A stretch of DNA of 64,000 nucleotides from Rubrobacter aplysinae (GTDB taxonomy: Bacteria; Actinomycetota; Rubrobacteria; Rubrobacterales; Rubrobacteraceae): the NCBI RefSeq assembly GCF_001029505.1, contig NZ_LEKH01000010.1, positions 1 to 64,000 of the forward strand. The letters are read 5' to 3'. The position numbers and the translations under genes were made by a program. Below, piece by piece: positions 52,654 through 61,619 of the stretch; position 1 is the stretch's first letter, and each line of letters begins with the position of its first letter. Below the pieces are notes generated by a model. It saw only the letters and a program-made list of their open reading frames with translations, was not told the DNA's origin and ran no database searches.

Positions 52654-53416
52654 GCAGGAAGATGTAGTATACCGCGGGCGCGGTAAAGAGCAGGCTATCT
52701 ATCCGGTCCAGCATGCCGCCGTGCCCGGGCAGGGTGTTTCCGAGATCCTTTATCTCCATCATGCGTTTCAACAAGGACTCGAACAGGTCTCCGCTCTGGG
52801 AAAACACCGAGACCAGGGCCCCGGCGAGGACCGCCTGTAGCGGCGACAGCCCCAGCGCGTAGTAGCCGACGACCCCGACGGCCCCCATCGTGAGCACCAG
52901 ACCTCCGAGGCCTCCCTCGATGGTCTTTTTGGGGCTGAGACTCGGGAACATGGCGTGGCGTCCGAACAGACGCCCGGCGAAGTAGGCGCCGGAGTCCGAG
53001 ACCCAGGGGCCGACGACGGCGATCAGGATCAGGATCACCCCATCCTCGGCGCGGACGATGAGCGCGGCCATCGCCATCGGGGCCCCGACCCACAAAGCCA
53101 TCAACATTAAAGCCAGCAGGGCGCGCAGCGTGCGGGCCTCTGGACGCCCGGCAAGACAGAGAAGCGTCCAGGGCAGGACGAGCACCACCCCGCCGAGCAC
53201 ACCGCCGGCCCCGAAGGGCACGGTGAGCGCCACCGGAAAGATCCCGGCGCCCAGCGCCGCGGTAAACGGCAGGGGGTTGAGGGCCTGCGAAAGCTCGTAA
53301 GCGGCGAGCGCCACGACCACCAGCACTAGCGCGAGCACCGTCCACCGTCCGAGCAGCAGGGCCCCGAGTACCACCGGAGCGAGGATAAGAGCGGTGGCTA
53401 TTCGCCACCTCAGCAC
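52646..53416 (-). CDS. cdsA: Phosphatidate cytidylyltransferase
   Basis: A 256-residue integral membrane enzyme making CDP-diacylglycerol. About seven hydrophobic helices are seen, and the C-terminal signature is GRLFGRHAMFPSLSPKKTIEGGLGG followed by SVFSQSGDLFESLLKRMMEIKDLGNTLPGHGGMLDRIDS, given here by its parts: SPKKTIEG, SQSGDLFES and KDLGNTLPGHGG. It lies between uppS and dxr in the usual order. Confidence 0.95.
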   Translation of the reverse strand: MLRWRIATALILAPVVLGALLLGRWTVLALVLVVVALAAYELSQALNPLPFTAALGAGIFPVALTVPFGAGGVLGGVVLVLPWTLLCLAGRPEARTLRALLALMLMALWVGAPMAMAALIVRAEDGVILILIAVVGPWVSDSGAYFAGRLFGRHAMFPSLSPKKTIEGGLGGLVLTMGAVGVVGYYALGLSPLQAVLAGALVSVFSQSGDLFESLLKRMMEIKDLGNTLPGHGGMLDRIDSLLFTAPAVYYIFLLV

Positions 53417-53478
53417 CTCTGAAACCTCTCAAACTTCTCAAAACCCTCAAGAACTTCAAGCACCCCACTCCACCCGCG

Positions 53479-54237
53479 CTAGACCCCTCCCCGGCGCCGG
53501 GACCGGGAGGCGTAGGACTCGATGGCCGTGAGGAACTCCTCGGCTGAGAAGTCCGGCCACAGGGTCTCGGTTATGTAGAACTCGGCGTAGGCTATCTGCC
53601 ACAGGAGGAAGTTTGAGACCCGGAGCTCACCGCTGGTGCGGATCACGAGGTCCATCTCGGACGCCTCGGGGGCGTACAGGTAGCTCGCGAAGGTCTCCTC
53701 GTCCACCTCCGAAGGGTCTATGCCGGCGGACATCATGCGCCGCGTGGCGTCCACGAGCTCCGAGCGCCCGCCGTAGTTGAGCGCGATGTAGACGTCGAGG
53801 TCCTGGTTTGCGGCGGTCATCTCCTCGGCCTCGCGGGCGGAGGTGCGGATCCTCTCCGGGAGCCGGTCGGTCCGCCCGACGAACCTCAGGCGCGCGCCGC
53901 GCTCGTGCAGCTCGGGGACCTTGGTCTTCGCCTTCTCTATAAACAGGCTCATCAGCCCGGAGACCTCGTCCTCGGGACGGGTCCAGTTTTCGGTCGAGAA
54001 CGCGTACAGGGTCAGGGAGCGCACCCCGGCCCGCCCGGCGGCCTCCAGCACCGGGGTCAAGACCTCCACCCCGGCCCGGTGCCCCGCAGAGCGCGGCAGC
54101 CAGCGCTTTCTCGCCCAGCGGCCGTTGCCGTCCATTATGAGGGCGACGTGCCGGGGCACGTTTGCGCGCTCGATGCGACTCAGCACCCTCTCTGCGGGCT
54201 CCGGGAGCTCTGGACGATTCTTGCGGGTGGACTCCAC
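53479..54237 (-). CDS. uppS: Isoprenyl transferase (undecaprenyl diphosphate synthase-like)
   Basis: A 252-residue cis-prenyltransferase building the lipid carrier for cell-wall synthesis. The active-site block ALIMDGNGRWARKR lies at about 32-45, followed by HRAGVEVL, LTLYAFSTENWTRP, YIALNYGGRSELVDA and DLVIRTSGELRVSNFLLWQ in order. The start is GTG, one base after the frr stop. The signature is that of long-chain Z-prenyl synthases; chain length is not determined. Confidence 0.95.
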   Translation of the reverse strand: MESTRKNRPELPEPAERVLSRIERANVPRHVALIMDGNGRWARKRWLPRSAGHRAGVEVLTPVLEAAGRAGVRSLTLYAFSTENWTRPEDEVSGLMSLFIEKAKTKVPELHERGARLRFVGRTDRLPERIRTSAREAEEMTAANQDLDVYIALNYGGRSELVDATRRMMSAGIDPSEVDEETFASYLYAPEASEMDLVIRTSGELRVSNFLLWQIAYAEFYITETLWPDFSAEEFLTAIESYASRSRRRGGV

Positions 54238-54238
54238 C

Positions 54239-54799
54239 CTACACCTCCGAGAGCTCTGACTCTTTGTCGGAGAGAGCCTCGTCTATGCGGGAGACGTACT
54301 TGTTGGTGAGCCTCTGCAACTCCTCCCCGGCGCGACGCTCCTCGTCCTCGGAGATGTCGCCCTCCCGGGAAAGCTCGGAGATGTCCTTGAGCTCATCACG
54401 GCGGACGTTACGCACCGACACCCGCGTGTCCTCGGCCATGCCGCGGGCGCGTTTGATCATGTCCTTGCGCCGCTCCTCGGTGAGCTCCGGGATCGGGAGG
54501 CGGATGATCTTGCCGTCATTCTGCGGGTTCAGACCGAGATCCGCGTTCTCGATGGCCCGCTCTATGTCCTTGGAGGTGGAGGGGTCGAACGGGGTAACGG
54601 TCAGCAGCCGCGCCTCGGGGACGCTGATGTTGGCGACGGTGTTCAGGGGCATGCGGGAGCCGTAAGCCTCCACCTCCACCCGGTCGAGTATGGAAGAGTT
54701 CGCCCTGCCGGTGCGGATGCTGGCGAAATCCCGCCGCAAGGACTCCATCGCCCCCTGCATCCGGCGCTCGGCGGCCGTAAGGTCAACGTTCTCCGACAT
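54239..54799 (-). CDS. frr: Ribosome recycling factor
   Basis: A 186-residue RRF of normal length that splits post-termination ribosomes with EF-G. The three-helix bundle and hook are seen in RRDFASIRTGRANSSILDRV, YGSRMPLNTVANISVPEAR, LGLNPQNDGKIIRLPIPELTEERR (read in parts). It lies between pyrH and uppS in the widely kept rpsB-tsf-pyrH-frr order. Confidence 0.97.
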   Translation of the reverse strand: MSENVDLTAAERRMQGAMESLRRDFASIRTGRANSSILDRVEVEAYGSRMPLNTVANISVPEARLLTVTPFDPSTSKDIERAIENADLGLNPQNDGKIIRLPIPELTEERRKDMIKRARGMAEDTRVSVRNVRRDELKDISELSREGDISEDEERRAGEELQRLTNKYVSRIDEALSDKESELSEV

Positions 54800-54848
54800 A
54801 TCAACCTCTCCTGTTCAGACTGGGCCCGTCTATCGCGCCTATCCGCAC

Positions 54849-55595
54849 CTAGCCGTCGCTCACGTCTTTAGCGTCCTTGGTGTCTCCTGGGCTCCAGACC
54901 AGAGATCCCACCTGCTCACCTTCGAGTATCCGGCGTAGATTGCCCTGCTTCAGTATATCGAAAACGACTATCGGGAGCCGCTCCCCGGAGAGCAGCGTGG
55001 CGGCCGTGTGATCCATGACGGCGAGGTTCTTCGAGAGCAGATCCATATACGATAGCCGGGCGATGTGCGTCGCGTCATCGTGGATTCGGGGGTCGCGGTC
55101 GTAGACGCCGTCCACCCGGTTCTTGGCCATGAGCATCGCATCGGCCCCGATCTCCAGAGCCCTAAGAGCCGCCCCCGTGTCGGTGGTAAAGAAAGGGTTT
55201 CCGGTGCCGGAGGCGAAGATCACGACCCGCCCCTTCTCCAGGTGCCGTATGGCCCGGCGGCGAATGTAGGTCTCGGCGACCTCCTGGATCTGGATCGCAG
55301 ACTGCACCCGCGTGTCCACGTTCCGGCCTTCGAGCGCGGCCTGCAGGGCGAGCGCGTTTATCACCGTCCCGAGCATCGCCATGTAGTCGGCGGTTGCGTC
55401 CTCGATGCCGAGGCTCGACGCGACCTGAGAGCCCCGGAATATGTTTCCGCCGCCGACGACCACGGCAAGCTCCGCGCCGGCCTCCACGCCCTCCATGATC
55501 TGGACCGCCGTGGAGTCCAGGGAGCCGGGGTCTATGCCGTAGCCCTCCGGCGGCGCCAGGCTCTCGCCCGAGATCTTCAGCACCACCCGACGCAT
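54849..55595 (-). CDS. pyrH: UMP kinase
   Basis: A bacterial-type uridylate kinase of about 248 residues from the ATG at 55595, starting RRVVLKISGESLAP. Other parts are VVVGGGNIFRG, DYMAMLGTVINALALQ, TGNPFFTTDTGAALRALEI and TLLSGERLPIVVFD. A longer frame goes to a TTG at 55652 and a GTG at 55622 lies within it; the extra residues are Gly/Glu-rich and not conserved. It supplies UDP and is often GTP-regulated in this family. Confidence 0.94.
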   Translation of the reverse strand: MRRVVLKISGESLAPPEGYGIDPGSLDSTAVQIMEGVEAGAELAVVVGGGNIFRGSQVASSLGIEDATADYMAMLGTVINALALQAALEGRNVDTRVQSAIQIQEVAETYIRRRAIRHLEKGRVVIFASGTGNPFFTTDTGAALRALEIGADAMLMAKNRVDGVYDRDPRIHDDATHIARLSYMDLLSKNLAVMDHTAATLLSGERLPIVVFDILKQGNLRRILEGEQVGSLVWSPGDTKDAKDVSDG

Positions 55596-55700
55596 CGCAC
55601 CGGGCGAGCCTCCGCCCTCCACCTCGTCTCCCCGCAGAGTCTCCCCGCTCAACTCCCGTCGTCCCCGCTCTCGCTGCTCTCGCTGCTCGCGATACTTTTA

Positions 55701-56288
55701 CTACAGCTCGTAGCGGACGAAGCGGCGGATAACGACGTTCTCGCCCACGGCGGCGATGGTCTCCTGCAGAAGCTCGCCGACCGTATTGTCCTCGTCCTTG
55801 ACGTACGGCTGGGTCAGAAGGGCGCGCTCGGCGATCCACTTGTCCATCCGCCCGTCAACGATCTTCTGGGTCACGTTCTCGGGCTTGCCCATCTCGGCGG
55901 CCTGCTTCTCGACCGCCGAACGCTCTTCGGAGAGCTGATCCTCCGGTATATCCTCCGGCGCGACGCAGAGGGGGTTCATGGAGGCGATGTGCAGGGCCAC
56001 GTTCTTGACGAAGCCCCTGAACTGCTCCGTGCGGGCGACGAAGTCCGTCTCGCAGTCCACCTCCACCAGCACCCCGACCTTGCCGTTGAAGTGGATGTAG
56101 GACTCTATTAGGCCCTCGTGTACCTCACGGGAGCTCTTCTTTGCGGCGGTCGCCTTGCCTTTCTCCTTGAGCGACTTCCGCGCACCGTCAAGATCCCCGT
56201 CGGACTCCTCCAGGGCGTTCTTGACGTCCATCATCCCGGCGGAGGTCTCCTCCCGGAGCTGCTTTATCTTCTCCATCGTGCTAGCCAT
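55701..56288 (-). CDS. tsf: Elongation factor Ts (short form)
   Basis: A 195-residue EF-Ts, the guanine nucleotide exchange factor of EF-Tu. The UBA-like N-terminal helix set (IKQLREETSAGMMDVKNALEE, in parts) and the core motif VEVDCETDFVARTEQF are present. It is about 80-100 residues shorter than most actinobacterial EF-Ts and near the length of the Thermus form, so it has one core subdomain rather than two. It is 12 bases after rpsB. Confidence 0.95.
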   Translation of the reverse strand: MASTMEKIKQLREETSAGMMDVKNALEESDGDLDGARKSLKEKGKATAAKKSSREVHEGLIESYIHFNGKVGVLVEVDCETDFVARTEQFRGFVKNVALHIASMNPLCVAPEDIPEDQLSEERSAVEKQAAEMGKPENVTQKIVDGRMDKWIAERALLTQPYVKDEDNTVGELLQETIAAVGENVVIRRFVRYEL

Positions 56289-56299
56289 GTATCAGAAAC

Positions 56300-57433
56300 C
56301 TAGCCCTTCTCGTTCTCTTCCGCCCCGGCGTTCTCCTCGCCGTCCTCGCTACTCTCATCGGTTCCGCCACTCTCGTCAGTTACGCCGGCTCCGTCTGTTC
56401 CGTCGGTTTCAGAGGTCTTGGAATCCTCGGAAGCCTCGCCGCTGGTTTCCTCGCCTATGGGCGGGACCTCTGATTCTCCCACCTCGGGATCGGCCTGCTG
56501 CTCGGCGACCACCTCGCTGTCCGGCTTGGCCGGGGCGCTCTGGACACCGCCGACGTCCGCCGGGTCTCCGCCTAGGGGCCCGGTGCCTCCGGGGCGCTCG
56601 GCCTCGTCTTGGACGTAGGAGGCGCGGGCGCTGGCGCTGACCTCGTCCTCCTCGGTGGCCGAGCTCTGATCGGCGACGCTCTCACTGACGAGTGCGGCCT
56701 CGACGGCCGGCGGGATGGGCCGGTCCTCGGCCGGTACCTCGTCCTCTCCCTTGCCTTCTAGCACCGCGTTGGCCACCAGCTTGGCTATAAGGTTTATGGA
56801 CCGGATCGCGTCGTCGTTGCCCGGGATCACGTAGTCCACGACCTCGGGGTCGCAGTTGGTGTCCGTCAGCCCTATAACCGGTATGCGCAACCGGTTGGCC
56901 TCCTTGACCATCAGCTCCTCGCGCTTGGGGTCTATCACGAACAGCGCGCCCGGCAGCCGCTCCATCGTGGTCAGACCGGCGAAGTTGCGCCGCAGCTTCT
57001 GGTACTCGCGGTTAAGCGCGAACCAGTCGCGGCCAGACCGCTGCTCCTCGGGGGTCTCCTCGACCCGGTTCGCGAGGTTAACGAAGTACCTTATGCGCGG
57101 CTGGATGGTCTGGAAGTTCGTCAGCATCCCGCCGATGTAACGTTCCGCCACATATGGCTGGCCGGAGCGCATCGCTTGCTCGGCGAGCGTGAGCTGCGCC
57201 TGCTTCTTGGTCCCGACGAACATCACGTCCCGGTCCGCGGCAGCTATGTCCCGCACGAACGAGAGCGCCCGGTCCAGGAGGGTAATGCTCTGATCCAGGT
57301 CTATTATGTGTATGCCGGCGCGCTCGGCGAAGATGTAACGGTGCATCTTGGGGTTCCACCGCTTTGCCTGGTGCCCGAAATGCACGCCAGCTTCCAGGAG
57401 TTCCCGGACGCCGACCTGCTGCGTTGTCGTCAT
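56300..57433 (-). CDS. rpsB: 30S ribosomal protein S2 with long acidic C-terminal extension
   Basis: A 377-residue S2. The S2 core ends near residue 245 (ELLEAGVHFGHQAKRWNPKM, YIGGMLTNFQTI, PVIGLTDTNCDPEVVDYVIPGNDDAIRSI, in parts). About 130 further residues are a low-complexity tail rich in Glu, Asp, Ser, Gly and Thr with no motif that I recognise. S2 in most bacteria is about 240-260 residues. The ATG at 57433 has GGAG six bases upstream; a TTG at 57442 overlaps that site. Confidence 0.96.
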   Translation of the reverse strand: MTTTQQVGVRELLEAGVHFGHQAKRWNPKMHRYIFAERAGIHIIDLDQSITLLDRALSFVRDIAAADRDVMFVGTKKQAQLTLAEQAMRSGQPYVAERYIGGMLTNFQTIQPRIRYFVNLANRVEETPEEQRSGRDWFALNREYQKLRRNFAGLTTMERLPGALFVIDPKREELMVKEANRLRIPVIGLTDTNCDPEVVDYVIPGNDDAIRSINLIAKLVANAVLEGKGEDEVPAEDRPIPPAVEAALVSESVADQSSATEEDEVSASARASYVQDEAERPGGTGPLGGDPADVGGVQSAPAKPDSEVVAEQQADPEVGESEVPPIGEETSGEASEDSKTSETDGTDGAGVTDESGGTDESSEDGEENAGAEENEKG

Positions 57434-57571
57434 GCTCTCCAAATCTACTTCCTTTCAGGTGGTTGATCCTCCGCCCGCCTATCGCAATCCGCCGAGTCTT
57501 TTGACTTCGCGGACCACCACCTGGGCCCTCCGGGGACCCTTCTACGGGCGTGTGTAGTAGAAACCTGGCAG

Positions 57572-57602
57572 ATGGTAGCACAACCCACCGCGACGCTTCC
57601 AA
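57572..57602 (-). promoter_or_regulatory. Weak candidate promoter of rpsB-tsf
   Basis: TTGGAA (57597-57602) and TGC-TACCAT (57572-57577, extended -10) are 19 bases apart on the minus strand, giving a leader of about 130 bases. The leader contains a GGGTCCC-type GC-rich hairpin near 57520-57540, which could take part in S2 autoregulation, but no known leader motif is matched. Confidence 0.35.
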
Positions 57603-57711
57603 GACTCTCCCAAGATATTCGGATGATATTCGACTTGCTTGACCCATGTCCGGCTGCGCCCGGTCTACGAGGGAGTGTCCCGAGCGAGATAGGAGAGGGT
57701 TACGCCAAGGA

Positions 57712-58548
57712 TCATCCGCTCCGCAGGAGCTGACGGTCCATGAGCCTGTCGCGGAGCTTTTTGAGCGCCTGGCTCAGTATCTGGGAGATTCGGCCTTCGG
57801 TAAGCTCCAGGGCGCGGCCTATCTCCTTGAGGGTAAGCCCCTCGTAGAAGTAGAAGGTGGCCACGATCCGCTCCTGCTCTTTGAGCCCCTCGATGGCTCG
57901 TGAGAGCTGCTCGCGGAGGTCGGCCCGCTCCGCCTCCGACTGGGGGTCACGGGCTCCGTGGTCGATGACGAAGGTCTGGAACTCGGCCCCGAGCCCCCCG
58001 TCCACCTCCAGCCTGGAGTCCAGGGAGGAAACCTGCGCCCGGGAATGCTGCCGGAGAAAGTCCCGGTACTCAACGAGACTTACACCGAGCTCGTCTGCTA
58101 TCTCGCCTTCGGCCGGCGCCCGTCTCAGGCTCTGGCTGAGGCTCGCCTTCACGCGCTCGGCCTCCTGGGCCTTCATCCTGATCCTGCGCGGGACCCAGTC
58201 CTCCCGGCGGAGCTCGTCCAGCATCGCCCAGCGGATCTTGGAGATGGCGTAGGTCTCGAACTTGGTGTTACGTCCGGGGTCGTAGGTCTCCACGGCGTCC
58301 AGCAGACCCGGGAAGCCCCACGCATACAGATCTTCGTGCCCGATCACGCCGGGCGACCTCGCATATACCCTGCCCGCCACGTACTTCACCAGCGGGGAGT
58401 AGTTCACCACCAGCCGATCCCGCAGCCCCTCGACGCGGCGCTCCAGCACGCGGCCCGGGCTCTCCCGGCCATCGAGATCCAGCGCATACAGCTCGCCGCG
58501 GATCTCCAGGTACTGCTTCCAGAGCCTGCCCAGAGTATGCTCTCTCAC
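57712..58548 (-). CDS. Sigma factor of the FliA/WhiG/SigB group
   Basis: A 278-residue group 3 sigma factor with region 2 (LVVNYSPLVKYVAGRVYARS, DLYAWGFPGLLDAVETYDP, FETYAISKIRWAMLDELRRE, in parts), region 3 (EGEIADELGVSLVEYRDFL) and region 4 (LTLKEIGRALELTEGRISQILSQALKKL, in parts). The pattern is closest to WhiG/FliA. No flagellar or sporulation gene lies nearby and no anti-sigma gene follows. It lies seven bases after dprA, in the dprA-whiG-rpsB order known from actinomycetes. Confidence 0.9.
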   Translation of the reverse strand: MREHTLGRLWKQYLEIRGELYALDLDGRESPGRVLERRVEGLRDRLVVNYSPLVKYVAGRVYARSPGVIGHEDLYAWGFPGLLDAVETYDPGRNTKFETYAISKIRWAMLDELRREDWVPRRIRMKAQEAERVKASLSQSLRRAPAEGEIADELGVSLVEYRDFLRQHSRAQVSSLDSRLEVDGGLGAEFQTFVIDHGARDPQSEAERADLREQLSRAIEGLKEQERIVATFYFYEGLTLKEIGRALELTEGRISQILSQALKKLRDRLMDRQLLRSG

Positions 58549-58555
58549 GCCTCTT

Positions 58556-59728
58556 TCACCTTCCCCTCCTCACGAAGGCTCCAGCGGAGTCCCGAGAGAC
58601 GTAACCCTTCAACTCCAGCATGGAGAGCGCGGACAGTAGCTCCTCTATCCCGACGCCGCTACGCCGGGAGACCTCATCGGCCCGAGAGGGCTCGAAACCC
58701 ACCCCCCGCAATGCTTGAGACTCCATATCCCGCAAAGGTTCTCCGTCTCCGGTCGCATCAAGCTGTACTCTGTTTACTCCGTCTACCTCACCCGCTCCGC
58801 CCGCTCCGGCCATCTGGAGCCCGGGCTCGAGGGGCGCAATCTCCTCCAAGAACTCCGGTATATCCCACAACACCCCCACGCCGTCGCCTAGCAGCCTGTT
58901 CGACCCCCGACACTCGGCCACGCCTATCGGTCCCGGCACGGCCCACACGTCCCTTCCGGACTCGGCCGCGTGACGGGCGGTTATTAGAGCCCCGCTCTTC
59001 TCCGCAGCCTCAACCACTACTACGGCCTGGGAGAGTCCCGAGATCACCCGATTCCGGGCCGGGAACCTCCACTGTAAAGGTGCCTCCCCGAGGTAATACT
59101 CCGAGACCAGCGCCCCTTTCAGCCTCATCTGCTCGAAAAGCGGGCGGTGCTTTCTGGGGTACACGACGTCTATACCGCAACCCAGCACCCCGACCGCCGG
59201 ACCACCCGCCGCCAGCGCGCCCTCGTGCGCGGCGGCGTCTATGCCGAGGGCGAGCCCGCTGCCCACGCACACTCCCCGCTCGCCCAGGGCGCGCCCGATC
59301 CGGCGCGCGTTGTCTATGCCCGTGGCCGAGGCCCTCCGGGAGCCGACCAGGGACACGACGGGTCCTTCCGGCAGCGCGCCGTCCACGTACAGGGCGGGCG
59401 GCGGGTCGGGGATCTCGCGCAGCCGCTCCGGGTACTCTCCGTCGCCCAGGGTAACGGCCCAGATACCGCGCTCATGCAGCGGGGCGAGCATCTCCCGGGC
59501 GTCGAACCCGTCCCGAATCTCCTCGAAACCCTGCCGGGCCTTCTGGCTCAGCCTGGCCCGCTCGGCCACCTCTGAGGCCCCCATGCGCGGAACCTCCTCT
59601 AACGGGGTCTCCCCGAGCCGGGAGACGAGGCTGGCCCCGGTACGCGCCTGCACGAGCGAGATCAGAAGACACGCCTCCCGCAGCCGGTCGTTCCCGCCGA
59701 CCGTTTCTCTTCCGGCGTTAGTGGTCAA
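58556..59728 (-). CDS. dprA: DNA-processing protein DprA
   Basis: A 390-residue DprA that protects incoming single-stranded DNA and loads RecA during transformation. An N-terminal helix-hairpin region is followed by the Rossmann-like core: YPERLREIPDPPPALYVDG, VSLVGSRRASATGIDNARR, SGLALGIDAAAHEGAL, GCGIDVVYPRKH and RFPARNRVISGLSQAVVVVEA, in parts. A winged helix lies at the end. The start overlaps comM by 11 bases. With comM it suggests natural competence genes may exist elsewhere. Confidence 0.95.
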   Translation of the reverse strand: MTTNAGRETVGGNDRLREACLLISLVQARTGASLVSRLGETPLEEVPRMGASEVAERARLSQKARQGFEEIRDGFDAREMLAPLHERGIWAVTLGDGEYPERLREIPDPPPALYVDGALPEGPVVSLVGSRRASATGIDNARRIGRALGERGVCVGSGLALGIDAAAHEGALAAGGPAVGVLGCGIDVVYPRKHRPLFEQMRLKGALVSEYYLGEAPLQWRFPARNRVISGLSQAVVVVEAAEKSGALITARHAAESGRDVWAVPGPIGVAECRGSNRLLGDGVGVLWDIPEFLEEIAPLEPGLQMAGAGGAGEVDGVNRVQLDATGDGEPLRDMESQALRGVGFEPSRADEVSRRSGVGIEELLSALSMLELKGYVSRDSAGAFVRRGR

Positions 59729-61244
59729 CGAAGCCAGAGCTCCTGTAGTTCAGCGACTCGGCGAGGTGCGCGGCGGAGATGTCTTCCTCGCCGGAGAGAT
59801 CCGCCACGGTGCGCGCCACGCGCAGCACCCGATCATGGCCCCGGCCCGAGAGCCCCATGCGATCTATGGCGCGGGCGAAGAGCGTCTCGGCGTCGCCGCG
59901 CAGGGCGCACGCCTCCTTGAGCGCCCGGCCAGCGAGCGCGGCGTTCGTCACACCCTGACGCCGATGCTGGCGCTCGCGGGAGTCGGAGACCCGCTCCCGG
60001 ATTCTCTCCGATGACTCCGCGGGCTCCTCGTCCCGGAGCTCCTCGCGCGTCAGGCGCGGCACGTCCACGAAGAGGTCTATCCGGTCCAAAAGCGGCCCGG
60101 AGATGCGTCCCTGGTAACGCTCGATCTGGCCCGCCGAGCACCGGCACTGCCGTCGGCGGTCGCCGGAGTAACCGCACGGGCACGGGTTCATGGAGCAGAC
60201 CAACGTTACCCGCGCCGGATAGGTTAGCGTCGCCGAGACCCGGGAGATGGTCACCTCGCCGTCTTCGAGCGGCTGCCTCAGCACCTCCAGGGTGTTGCGC
60301 GAGAACTCCGGGAACTCGTCCAGAAACAGCACGCCCCGGTGAGACAGAGAGACCTCGCCCGGGCTCGGGTTCGTCCCCCCGCCGGCGAGCCCCGAGGTGG
60401 AGATGGTGTGGTGCGGTGCCCTGAACGGCCTCTCTCTCACCAGACGTCCGACACCTTCTCCGGCGGCGCTCCGCACCTTCGTGACCTCGACGCTCTCCTC
60501 TACCCTAAGGGGCGGCAGTACCCCCGGGAGCCTGCGCGCCAGCATCGTCTTCCCCGAGCCGGGAGGCCCCGTGAGCAGGACGTTGTGCCCGCCGGCAGCG
60601 GTCACCTCCAGGGCGCGCTTAGCGTAGCCCTGACCGGCCACGTCGGCGAAGTCCTCGCCTATCTTCGGCATCCCGGCCGAGCCGTTCTCCTCTGGCCGCG
60701 GGCCGGCGGCACCATACGTGGGTACCGTGTCATCGTCCGAGAGCACTCCCACCGCATCCTCCAGGCGATCCACGCCGTACACATCCACGCCGGTTATAGA
60801 GGCCGCCTCGGCGGCGTTGCGCAGCGGCAGTAGCAGGCTCCCCAGCCCCTGCATCCGGGTGGACTCGGAGATGGAGAGCGCGCCCCGCACGCCGCGCAGC
60901 CCGCCGTCCAGCGAAAGCTCTCCGACCACCGCCACCGTCTCTAGCCGCTCGACCGGGACCACCCCCGAGGCGGCCAGAATCGCCAGGGCTATCGGCAGGT
61001 CGAACGCGGGCCCTTCCTTGCGGATGCTCGCCGGGGCGAGGTTTACGATCACCTTCTTGCTGGGAAACTTGAACCCGCTGTTGGAGATCGCGACCCGAAC
61101 CCGCTCCCGGGCCTCCTGCACGGCGGCGTCGGGCAGACCGACGATCGAGAACCCCGGCAGACCGTCGCCGACGTCCACCTCCACCTCAACGGGCAGCGCG
61201 TCTATACCAACCAGCGCGAGGCTCCGCGCCCGGCACACGGCCAT
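59718..61244 (-). CDS. comM: ComM/YifB-family magnesium chelatase-like AAA+ ATPase
   Basis: A 508-residue ComM-type helicase subunit that aids branch migration during transformation. The N-terminal ChlI-like domain (GIDALPVEVEVDVGDGLPGF, IVGLPDAAVQEARERVR) is followed by the AAA+ core (LLTGPPGSGKTMLARRLPG, LFLDEFPEF) and a C-terminal part with four cysteines typical of the family (MNPCPCGYSGDRRRQCRC). All key motifs are intact. Its promoter candidate is at 61318-61346. Confidence 0.95.
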   Translation of the reverse strand: MAVCRARSLALVGIDALPVEVEVDVGDGLPGFSIVGLPDAAVQEARERVRVAISNSGFKFPSKKVIVNLAPASIRKEGPAFDLPIALAILAASGVVPVERLETVAVVGELSLDGGLRGVRGALSISESTRMQGLGSLLLPLRNAAEAASITGVDVYGVDRLEDAVGVLSDDDTVPTYGAAGPRPEENGSAGMPKIGEDFADVAGQGYAKRALEVTAAGGHNVLLTGPPGSGKTMLARRLPGVLPPLRVEESVEVTKVRSAAGEGVGRLVRERPFRAPHHTISTSGLAGGGTNPSPGEVSLSHRGVLFLDEFPEFSRNTLEVLRQPLEDGEVTISRVSATLTYPARVTLVCSMNPCPCGYSGDRRRQCRCSAGQIERYQGRISGPLLDRIDLFVDVPRLTREELRDEEPAESSERIRERVSDSRERQHRRQGVTNAALAGRALKEACALRGDAETLFARAIDRMGLSGRGHDRVLRVARTVADLSGEEDISAAHLAESLNYRSSGFVDH

Positions 61245-61619
61245 TAAGACAGCCTCCCTGCGTGTCCGGCGCGGCGCATACTAGCCTCTGGCCACCTTCT
61301 ACAACACATATAATTCATAATTATCGCATGCATTGTAAAGCAACAATTTCCGGAAGACTAATGTGAGGTTTTACTAAACGTATGCCACGGGGCTTTACGT
61401 CTCTCGCTTCACTACAAGCCCGTCCACACCTGGAGCAGCCCGGGATAAGCATTGATGAACGGTGTCAATGGATAATCCAGCGTAGCCTGGACGACCATGA
61501 AAGCCTGTAAACGTCTGTAAGTGCCTGTATTCCAGGCTCTCCGCAACCACCTCGCCGGTAACTCATAATGCTCTGGCTCGGCCCACCACCGCCAGAGGAA
61601 GACATACCGGCGGACAGCT
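61245..61619. other. A+T-rich intergenic region upstream of comM
   Basis: A 375-bp stretch between the yraN stop and the comM start. It is one of the most A+T-rich segments in the window, especially 61305-61380. It carries the comM promoter candidate and several small inverted repeats (TCCAGCGTAGCCTGGA at about 61480-61495; GCATGC at 61326). A triple run of near repeats (AGCCTGTAAACG, GTCTGTAAGTG, GCCTGTATTCC) lies at 61501-61534. I see no gene or RNA that I can name. Confidence 0.45.
61318..61346 (-). promoter_or_regulatory. Candidate promoter of comM-dprA
   Basis: TTGTTG (61341-61346) and TAATTA (61318-61323) are 17 bases apart on the minus strand, about 70 bases before the comM start, in an A+T-rich tract. 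Alternative -10 positions overlap within a few bases. Confidence 0.42.
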
